Assembly (NCBI GenBank): GCA_036939975.1
Contig: JALLPB010001085.1
Span: 1 to 11,284 of the forward strand
Reading direction: 5' to 3'
From: Cyclostephanos tholiformis
Lineage: Eukaryota > Bacillariophyta > Thalassiosirophyceae > Thalassiosirales > Thalassiosiraceae
DNA length: 11,284 nt
Shown: positions 1-7,013 of the stretch, one piece after another
Layout: the number at the start of each line of letters is the position of its first letter
How positions within the stretch are numbered: the first letter of the stretch is position 1
Position numbers and translations under genes: made by a program
Notes under the pieces: generated by a model
Seen by the model: the letters and a program-made list of their open reading frames with translations, nothing else
What the model was told of the DNA's origin: nothing
Databases searched by the model: none

Positions 1-36
1 CGAACGATTTAGCTGTCACATCCTGGAACATTAGCC

Positions 37-63
37 GTCCCTTAATCCCCGGTTTTTACGGTA
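37..63. repeat. Left copy of a 27-bp terminal inverted repeat
   Basis: These 27 bases are the reverse complement of 11230-11256 with one mismatch (26/27). The core is the 17-mer GTCCCTTAATCCCCGGT. The stop codon of the minus-strand frame ending at 56 lies inside the repeat, so the repeat supplies the end of that protein. It could be the terminal inverted repeat of a transposon, a dispersed repeat, or the repeat at which an assembly contig broke. Confidence 0.75.
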
Positions 64-1201
64 GGTCAATAACTCCCACTAAATCCTCCGACGTCATCGA
101 GATCTCATAGTTCGTGTGTTTTTGAGCAATCTCCACCTGCCGTTTAGCCTCACTTGCTGTAGAAGTGATATCCGTAACTTCGCTTAGGTGTGCATGAACT
201 CCCCAATATGCCTCGACGCATTTATATGCCTTCGCAATCTCCACCAGACTCTTCATCTTGGCCGCGTACACGCTGGGTACCTCTAGGTGCCATGTTTTTC
301 GTGCAAATTGTGCTCGATTGTTTAGTTTATTAAAGATAGAGACGTCCTCACCTCTACGCTTAGCATTCTGAATCCTCAGTGTCATTGCAGGGAGGTTTGA
401 GTGATCTTCAACATCGAGATCTAGTAAAAAATTGTATCGCTCTTCATCCAGATTGTCTTCCCTAGCCCTCTTTTGCGCCATGGTGAGTATTTTCTTTAGT
501 TCTTCGAGAATGACTTCCTTGGGTGTGAGCTTGGAGACCTTGTAAATGCTCACTACCGTCTCACTGTCAACAAATTGTAGTTCCTTGATCTGTAGTCGAA
601 CTCCATTAGTACGAGCCCATTCGTGTGTAGTCCGTTCAATAATAACCTTGGGTGGGACCTCCGAAGACACAAACATCGAAAAGTAAACTGTCGGGTCCTG
701 GAAATCCTCCTTTTTAGTTGATTTCCTCGCCATACGACCACCGGATGTATTTTCCCATTTCTTCCTCCTATTAAACACGTAAGTTCCATTCCCAGATATT
801 TTGATTTGTTCCCCTAGCCTCATCATATTGGGTGAAATATCTCCTTTTATCGCAATATCGTTACTTTCAGACTTGGGGTTGAGAGGATTGATAACAAATT
901 TAGAGTCCACCATCTGGGCATTGGAAAGAAAGGACATAAGTGCTTGGGTGAACTCGTCGAATTTCTTTTCGCTGGTTAGGATTATGGCAAGTTCAACTAT
1001 CGTCCGCTTGTACCTGTGATCGAAGGTAGGATTGCAAATCGTTGGCTTTAAAGCCGGTACTGTTCTCACATCCTGAGGAGAAATGCGTCGAGTAACGGTT
1101 GTGTTCTGTCGGGAGGAGACCTTGCTAGAGCCCTGCCGCTTCTTCTTTGGAGAACGATCCTCGCCATTGTCGATGGTTACCGTGTCCTCAAAACCATTCA
1201 T
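56..1201 (-). CDS. Repeat-family-like protein of unknown function, probably truncated by the edge repeat
   Basis: The frame has about 381 codons from the ATG at 1201; it is also open a little further upstream without an ATG. The N-terminus is basic with a nuclear-localisation-like SPKKKRQ near residue 20. A long soluble mixed alpha/beta region follows, containing YKRTIVELAIIL, VDSKFVINPLNP, a DPTVYFSMF segment, and HAHLSEVTD close to the end. From memory, this pattern resembles a large repetitive family of uncharacterised diatom proteins, possibly carried by retroelements; that is recall, not a search. No reverse transcriptase, integrase or transposase motif is visible. The TAA at 56-58 falls within the edge repeat, and the frame stays open after it to the window edge, so this may be a truncated or decayed copy. 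The start overlaps the stop of the upstream 91-codon frame as ATGA. Confidence 0.55.
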   Translation of the reverse strand: MNGFEDTVTIDNGEDRSPKKKRQGSSKVSSRQNTTVTRRISPQDVRTVPALKPTICNPTFDHRYKRTIVELAIILTSEKKFDEFTQALMSFLSNAQMVDSKFVINPLNPKSESNDIAIKGDISPNMMRLGEQIKISGNGTYVFNRRKKWENTSGGRMARKSTKKEDFQDPTVYFSMFVSSEVPPKVIIERTTHEWARTNGVRLQIKELQFVDSETVVSIYKVSKLTPKEVILEELKKILTMAQKRAREDNLDEERYNFLLDLDVEDHSNLPAMTLRIQNAKRRGEDVSIFNKLNNRAQFARKTWHLEVPSVYAAKMKSLVEIAKAYKCVEAYWGVHAHLSEVTDITSTASEAKRQVEIAQKHTNYEISMTSEDLVGVIDLP

Positions 1202-1473
1202 GATATTATGCACGTTCCGGAGAAATTCATGATATCATTTTCCTCTGTTCCTCCCTTGTGGTTCGTCATGGGATCGGGATCCTCTGCAGCTATAATGGCA
1301 TCCCCATCTGTTTTTCGGAGGTTAGCGGTCTCATCCTTCTTCCTCTTCTCCTCTTCTTCCTTCTTTTGGCGTTCTTGTTGATGGTTTTTCTTATTAAGTA
1401 CCCGAATCTCTTCAAGTTCACGGTCCGTCTCCTTCGAGGTCGGGCCCGAGCGTGGCTGTCTTACCGTCGGCAT
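1198..1473 (-). CDS. Small charged coiled-coil-like ORF, ATGA-coupled to the next frame
   Basis: A 91-codon frame opening with ATG, with A at -3. It is very rich in Glu, Lys, Gln and Arg (residues 15-55, QERQKKEEEEKRKKDE), as expected for a helical or coiled-coil segment. Its TGA (1200-1198) overlaps the ATG of the 381-codon frame (1201-1199) by two bases. A GTAAGA donor directly after codon 3 and an AG at 1391-1390 could mark a 75-nt phase-0 intron, which would keep the frame open either way. I do not recognise the protein. It may be the N-terminal part of the downstream protein, separated by a one-base indel in a decayed copy, or a genuine separate product made by termination-reinitiation. 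Confidence 0.35.
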   Translation of the reverse strand: MPTVRQPRSGPTSKETDRELEEIRVLNKKNHQQERQKKEEEEKRKKDETANLRKTDGDAIIAAEDPDPMTNHKGGTEENDIMNFSGTCIIS

Positions 1474-1534
1474 TTTCGTGGTTGATTTTTTTTGAACACC
1501 CTTTGCCTCGCTCGTTATTAATATTGCACTCGGT

Positions 1535-2152
1535 TTATTCTAATAATTCTTCTTCTGAGATACTTTTGTCGTGGTCGCTGCACGTGAGGTTAGTGTACTG
1601 GTCGTCTTTGTCAAGCCAAACGATGGTAATCCCCCGAATTCTTGTGGATTGTCAATAATCTGCTTCGTATCGCTCGAGGATTTCGTCAATCTCGGAGTCT
1701 CCACTGAAATCTTCTTCTTCGATTCTTGAGTCGTCACTGTCGGTTTCGTCGTCACCTTCGTGTACGATAATTCGGAAACCTTCCAACGGTCCGTCCATTT
1801 TCTCCATTCTGTTGTTGAAATAGTCCTCTTCTCCAAAAAGGACACAAGCAGCCAGGTTGCAGCGTTTAATGTACAGGCGAATGCTGCGCCGTAGCTTTCC
1901 GTGGTTCTGTCGTTCGACTTGTTGAAGGTGTTGTAGGACACGCTTGCGGAGAAGGCTCTCTCGTTTTGTGGTGAACCAAAACTTCTTAATACGGGCAGTG
2001 GACCAAGGGGTGCGGCGGCTGGAGGGTTTCGTGGAGAGGGAGGGGACAGGATCGGGAGTTGGGATGGAGGCTGTCGGTGATGTAACTGGAGGCATAATAA
2101 GGTGAGACAGAGCATAATGTAGAGAGCATGTGCAATGCGAAACTGGTGGCAC
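1535..2152 (-). CDS. Unrecognised acidic-tailed ORF with an in-frame TGA
   Basis: The ATG at 2152 opens 166 codons ending in TGA at 1654-1652. The same frame then runs a further 38 codons to TAA at 1537-1535. The N-terminus is Pro/Ser/Thr-rich, and an alternative ATG lies at 2095. A strongly basic middle follows (KFWFTTKRESLLRKRVLQ, then KLRRSIRLYIKR), then an acidic tail (DDETDSDDSRIEEED, DEILERYEADY). The codons after the TGA stay charged (TIVWLDKDDQY, SISEEELLE), suggesting the TGA is a disabling mutation, a readthrough stop or a sequencing error. A 222-codon frame in another phase (2208-1540) covers the same stretch but has a poorer composition. The ORF sits about 60 bp upstream of the 91-codon frame on the same strand. 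Function unknown. Confidence 0.35.
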
Positions 2153-2208
2153 ATCTTGTTTAGGGTTGTGGAAATTGAAGTTTTTCTTTGCCTCTTGTAA
2201 AATATCAT

Positions 2209-2529
2209 GGAAGTGAACTGAGAAGCTAGGTTAGGAAAATAATTGATTCTGTTTTGCTTAATAATATTTATTTGGTGAAAGCTAATATCAGGGCTTGTAA
2301 TACATACCTGACGATGGTGATGCTGAAAATGGTGGTTGTGGGGTTAGTATTCGTCAACGGAACGACAAATCCGCTGAGAAAATTTTCATTTATTTCTTTT
2401 ATATTGTTCCTGAACGGTGTGTGTCGATTTTATGGTCCGAGGACTGGTGGCTATGCTGTAATAGTGTTACCTCGTAATCTTCGTGTTATTTTTTAGTTAT
2501 TAGGTTGACTGATCTGATCGAAAAGTATC
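2209..2529. promoter_or_regulatory. Spacer between divergent genes, probable bidirectional promoter region
   Basis: This AT-rich stretch lies between the minus-strand acidic-tailed ORF and the plus-strand vWA/alpha-kinase gene. An 80-codon frame on the plus strand (2254-2496) shows no domain and looks like a chance opening. No specific promoter element can be assigned, so the role is inferred only from the head-to-head gene order. Confidence 0.35.
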
Positions 2530-2539
2530 ATGAGTATGA

Positions 2540-4962
2540 ATGGCGACGGCAACCCTCCAAAACAAAATAATGAGTTTCAAAGGCATTCACGGGATGTCCT
2601 TTCCCGAAAAACGAGTGAGATCGCCGCTAAATGCTATTGATGACAATCCCAGTCACTTGCGTGCAAAACGGGCCAAAGAGGGAAACACTGCCATTGACCT
2701 CACCGGCGACGACGACATCAATTATGCAAGGAATAAGGTCAAGTTTTCCCAAGGCGAGCCAATTGTTCACTATTTCGATCCACAAAATGGACACCGTCCC
2801 CAAGAAAATGGCAACAGACTCGAAGATTGCAGTGCAAACGAAGCGAGTGGCAGTGGTTGGGGTCGCAGCCGAGAAGGAGTCCCGCGGATATCGCGATTGA
2901 ACGACGAGCTATCCCTCCTTTCTACGCTACACGGACGGGCGAGGCGAGAATTGCGTGATATTAGCAAACACGACTTTCGAACGGTCGTACAGTACGGAAC
3001 TAAGACTAAAACTTGGGGCAGAAAAGGGGAGCAACGATGGAAGTTTGAGTTTGGCACCACTGTATGCATCACAGACTTTTCATGTTGCACGGAGATTACA
3101 TGTTATAAAAAGGCTATATCGATCGAGCCTGCGAAAATAAATGAGCGCATGTTGGAAAACCACGCCCGAGCATGTCGAATATTGAGGGATGATCCCCATC
3201 TCGTCACGACGCACTCGATAATCGTCATCGACCAAAGTGCTTCGATGGCATCGTGCGATGTGAACTCCTTCCGGTCGCGGTCTGATGCAGCATATGGCAC
3301 GCTTGCACTGGACTACATCGCGGAGCAGCTGTATCAGATGAATGATGAATTCTTCGTCGATTCTGTAACGATAATAGAAATGAGTGATGGGGCTTCCTTA
3401 TTTGTTGAGAAAGAGCCGCTTGACTGGATTCTCTTCAACAAGATCCTCAATCGTTTGTCCACTGCAAGACCGAGGTCTCATGGCAACTATTTGCAGTCTT
3501 TGGAACTTGCCGAGAGACGAATTCAGATGGAACTCAAAACCCTTGACGACCTTGATGCTGATGACATTCCAGCATTCATGCTTGTATTCATTTCTGATGG
3601 CAAGCCTAGTGACTGTCAATCTCAACACGAAGAAATGAGGCATAATGTTATTGCTCGTCTAGCACAAAAACTCAAATCAAAGCTAACTTTTTTTGGTATG
3701 GGAGTTGGGGCGCCAAATGCAGATTTCGATCAACTGCGTTTGCTCGCTGACGCTGCGAAGGAATACGGTGCACAAGGTCTCTTCAACCATGCTGGCCTGA
3801 ATCCTGCCTCTCTCAGTACCTCCTTCAGCTCATTGGCCACATCAATGACATCGACTAGAGCTGATCTCTATTCCACAATTAATGAAAAACAGACCAAAAC
3901 AGAAAAATGTTATCAAATGAAACAGAAAATAAATGACTATGGTCTAGTTCCACTTCGGAGAGAAACAAATTTGGTATCGAGGCATCAATATGATCCGAAA
4001 AACCTGTCCAATGTCTGGCCGAGAGTCGATTTCTTCAACCCCAATTGTGCTGGTTTTGACATTGAGAAGGATCCATTCGGAAAGGTCGGTACTTCTTTCT
4101 AGCATGTTTTTTGCTGTCAGTTGTAATTCTCACGTGATGCTATCACTTTATTGTCATCCAGGGAGCGGAACGACTGGCTTTTATGTTTCACGAAATAAAG
4201 CGTAAGTCAACAGGGCGGGGATGGGAGCAAGTTGGGTGCCCAATGGTAGCCAAAGAGTCAAGATTCATTGAAGATGAAGAATCCAAAGAAGCTTTCCATT
4301 TGAGTTTTTGCCGTGTACAGAACAAATCGAACGAGCTAGCCAAATTGTTCAATCAAGCAGTTGAGAGAGCCCCATTGCTGCGACCTTCTACAGATGAAGT
4401 ATCTTTGCCCCCGCCCATCGTCTTTCTCGATTGCAGCGTTTATGAATACACAAATTTTCGCGGAATGAAGTGCGGATTGTTAGTTGGTATGTACATGCAT
4501 TAAACACATTACCTTTTATACTATCGGTATCAACAGCTCAATCGCTTGATTCTGACTGGAATAGAAAAATACCTCAACGGAAAGTTTACAAAGTTCAATA
4601 GCAACAATGGTTTTGCTAATAACGCTAACCGTGATGGAGCGTCAATTATTCTATCAATCGGTGAAGTCAAACTCACTGATTTTGTCCAATCCTTCAGCCA
4701 TTGGGTATACGAGAGCACAGGTCACAATATGATTGTCTGTGATTTGCAGGGAATATTGGACATGGAAGGCAGGCGGCCAGTCTTTCGTCTCACAGATCCT
4801 GCCATATGCTCCAAATGGAAGAAAGATCGTCATGGTTGCAGCGCGAAAAATCGTTATGGCAAGACTGACCTTGGCATGCGTGGAATCCGTGACTTCTGCT
4901 GTCGCCATATTTGTAACTCTGTCTGTAAAGCTCTCAATCTGCCAACGATGAGAGCGAAATAA
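2540..4962 (+). CDS. vWA domain-alpha-kinase fusion protein (VWKA-like atypical Ser/Thr kinase)
   Basis: Three exons (2540-4084, 4162-4486, 4565-4962) give 755 aa. The introns are 77 nt (phase 0) and 78 nt (phase 1, GTATGT donor). The second acceptor at 4563-4564 is chosen because it restores the family motif LLVEKYLNGKFTKFN. The N-terminus is disordered, with basic RAKRAK (41-46) and a SUMO-interaction-like IDLTGDDD (52-59). A vWA domain spans about 224-415, with MIDAS residues D231-S233-S235 (DQSAS) and D353 (ISDGKP). The alpha-kinase spans about 515-750: GAER at 516-519, ATP lysine K546 (MVAKES), E624, H669, the VCDLQG loop with D683 and Q685, D701 (TDP), and zinc ligands H738, C740, C744 (HICNSVC). 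All key kinase residues are present, so activity is likely. The same domain order is known from Dictyostelium VwkA; substrates here are unknown. The ATG follows an in-frame TGA; M11 (2570) is an alternative start. Confidence 0.93.
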
Positions 4963-5583
4963 TTCTGAACCTCAGAAAAGAAATCATTTGGTCATCGCTA
5001 TGTGGTGGGTAGAAGATGTCCTAGGGCGGGCCCCAGCTCAATGGTACCGAATCCTACTTTTTAGAAAATGGGAGTGATGACAATTTCTAGTGTAGCCAAA
5101 TATTATATTGCTGCTATAATAATAGGCAAGGTTTTTCAACACTAGATATAATGCGTATCTGTATCTTGGTAGAAAGCCAGATTGTCGGATCCTACCTTTT
5201 TCAAATAGAGGACGAAATTTGCACCATGAACATTCGACCTACGCCGGGCACTTCTCTAGTGTGCAACAGCCACAGTCGTAATCAAACGTATTGCTTCCTC
5301 GACAGTTCTGAAATGAGTAGTAGCCATTAAAATTTTGTTGTGGTCGAATTTGATCTAAAATGCCAGTTTACATCGCTAAACCTTCCATCGACAAGGTTGT
5401 GACCAAAGGAAGCAAAGATCGTTTGATAAATGACCTGAGACTTTATGGTTAAATGTCTATGATTTTATGCGTGAGATTCTTCTGACAAATTCAGAGTTTG
5501 AACAGACTAGTTGTGGATTCTGTTAGGTGGGAGTCTCTTGTCGAGTAGCGGCTGAAGGCCGTCTCATCAGCAGAAGCGGTAGC
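4963..5583. other. Convergent intergenic region
   Basis: This region lies between the 3' ends of the kinase gene (plus) and the FCP gene (minus), so it should hold both 3' UTRs and polyadenylation signals. It contains an AT-rich hairpin (5086-5146). Two short ATG frames (34 codons from 5226, 30 codons from 5359) have no recognisable content. No RNA gene is visible. Confidence 0.6.
5086..5146. repeat. Imperfect AT-rich hairpin
   Basis: The outer arms TCTAGTGT (5086-5093) and ACACTAGA (5139-5146) are perfect reverse complements. The inner arms TATTATA (5101-5107) and TATAATA (5115-5121) flank a 7-nt loop, TTGCTGC. GCC and GGC elements just outside the inner arms can also pair. The hairpin could act in 3'-end formation or be a remnant of a small inverted-repeat element. 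No target-site duplication was identified. Confidence 0.5.
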
Positions 5584-6482
5584 TTAGAACTGAATGGGAA
5601 CACTGGAAGGATCGAATCGATCAGCGGCCAAACCAAGGCTAACGAAGATTTCCTTACCACTGTTGAGTTAGGTTACAGCAGGGATGCAAAAGTCAGCGAT
5701 GATTCAGTCAAATGAGATCTTGTGTCATGAAATGTTAATACTCGTGCACTTACTCCACTAACTCTTGAGCAATCATGCCCGCGGCTCCTAGCATGGCAAG
5801 GCGTCCATTCTGCAACTCCTTGGTTTGCATAGCGGCAAACTCCTCTGGGTCACTGGGTTTCAGGTTCAGAGGATCAAAACCAACATCGCCCGGGTAGTAG
5901 CTATCATTAAGCTGCTGGAAGGCAAATGATCCCTCGGGTTTCCTAATGACAACGACGAAGAAGAAATCTGAGTATTGGCTAGGTAGTGTCTCTCAATAGT
6001 TGTAACGCATACGAGTACGGAAACACTCACGAGAATCCTCTTAGGGCACGGTTCCACTCGACGCTTCCGATGGCGATTGTGAGGAAAGCCAAGAAGAACG
6101 GAGAAACGGCATCAACCTCGTCAAGATGACGAATGGCCGGTCCAATGTCCTTGTTGTAGGCCTCGAAAAGCGGGTGGTACTCAATCGGCTCCTCAACAAC
6201 CAACATACCAAGGGCCGCAAGCATCGCCACGCGGGAGTGCTGCACCTCGGCCTCGCGCCACTGCTTCATGGTACTAAGTGGAGTTCCAGTGGACAAACCT
6301 AGGGGGTCGAATCCGCCCTCGAACGGGGGGAGGGCACCGGGTAATCCCCAGGCAAATTCGGATTCGTCCGGTGACCACCCGTTGAGGGTGTCAAGAACAG
6401 CGGTGGAGGTGCGGCCGGTACGGGCATTCGGCGCGAATGAAGTAGCAGAGACGACCAGGGCGGAAACAATGGTGATCTTCAT
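5584..6482 (-). CDS. Fucoxanthin chlorophyll a/c-binding light-harvesting protein (FCP/LHC)
   Basis: Exons 6482-6031, 5942-5754 and 5659-5584 encode 238 aa; the introns are 88 and 94 nt with GTGAGT and GTAAGT donors. The third exon restores the typical FCP tail (GKEIF.. then [11 protein letters not shown]). Without it the frame would stop at 5750, 24 residues short. Residues 1-15 form a signal peptide, and SATS|FAP (12-18) matches the diatom plastid-import motif with Phe after the cleavage site. The protein is predicted to reach the thylakoid and transfer light energy to the photosystems. The three LHC helices are visible: helix B with [10 protein letters not shown] (79-88), the middle helix around [15 protein letters not shown] (130-144), and helix A with [10 protein letters not shown] (193-202). 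Chlorophyll-ligand candidates are E79, H82, E193 and N196. FDPLGLS and FDPLNLKP precede the outer helices. The helix-3 sequence suggests an Lhcr-like (photosystem I type) member, but I am unsure of the subfamily. Confidence 0.96.
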
Positions 6483-7013
6483 TGTGTTGGTGTATTCAGA
6501 AATGAAAATTGTGAATCTACAATGAGAACAGGGAACATCAATTTCTCAAAATGGGTTGACTGGGTACGATAGGTGTACATAATATATTTTATTGTAGAAA
6601 TCGGTGGAGAAGCGTCTAAGCACACGCACTCACTATTATTTTTGGGGACAATAATATCTTCAAGGTGACGTCATCATCGGGTTGGAAAATACCACACACG
6701 CACCATATTAAAACACCACATAAAAAAAAAGGTATTCACCCTTGAGTCCGCTCTCGCCAAAATTGTGACCTATCGCTCAGTCTTTGACACACATCATAAC
6801 CCTTATCTTAGTTAACGTATCGTGTGCCTATGATGTTAACATCTATCTCGACTAATTCGGGTGCGCTAAACACGATGCGCTCTCTAAAATGGGATTTGGA
6901 CTCCATGGGGAGGGGTTATGCTATTTTTAGGTTGCTGGAGGTGGGGCCTCTATTGTCCCTGACCAACACGGAGATACATACTATGCCCTCCAGTTGCAAC
7001 TTAAACAAATCAT
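6483..7013 (-). promoter_or_regulatory. FCP upstream region and downstream flank of the phospholipase gene
   Basis: The sequence is non-coding. It must contain the FCP promoter (minus strand, reading from 6482) and the 3' UTR of the next minus-strand gene, which stops at 7014. Visible items are the TGACGTCA palindrome at 6666-6673 and an A-run near 6721. A plus-strand frame at 6824-7054 starts with GTG and has no recognisable content. Confidence 0.5.
6666..6673. promoter_or_regulatory. CRE-type bZIP site TGACGTCA
   Basis: A perfect 8-bp palindrome lies 184-191 bp upstream of the FCP ATG. In stramenopiles TGACGT half-sites are bound by bZIP factors, including aureochrome blue-light receptors, and act in CO2/cAMP-responsive promoters of diatoms. 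Light control through this site is inferred from motif and position only; a single 8-mer could occur by chance. Confidence 0.45.

Noticed and set aside
1540..2208. 222-codon minus-strand frame overlapping the 166-codon frame
   Set aside because: Its composition is Thr/Ser/Pro-rich and irregular, while the overlapping frame has ordered basic and acidic blocks. It cannot be fully excluded.
5527..5715. 62-codon plus-strand frame starting with GTG
   Set aside because: It lies antisense to FCP exon 3 and intron 2, has no ATG, and shows no known content; the minus-strand exon gives a clear FCP C-terminus.
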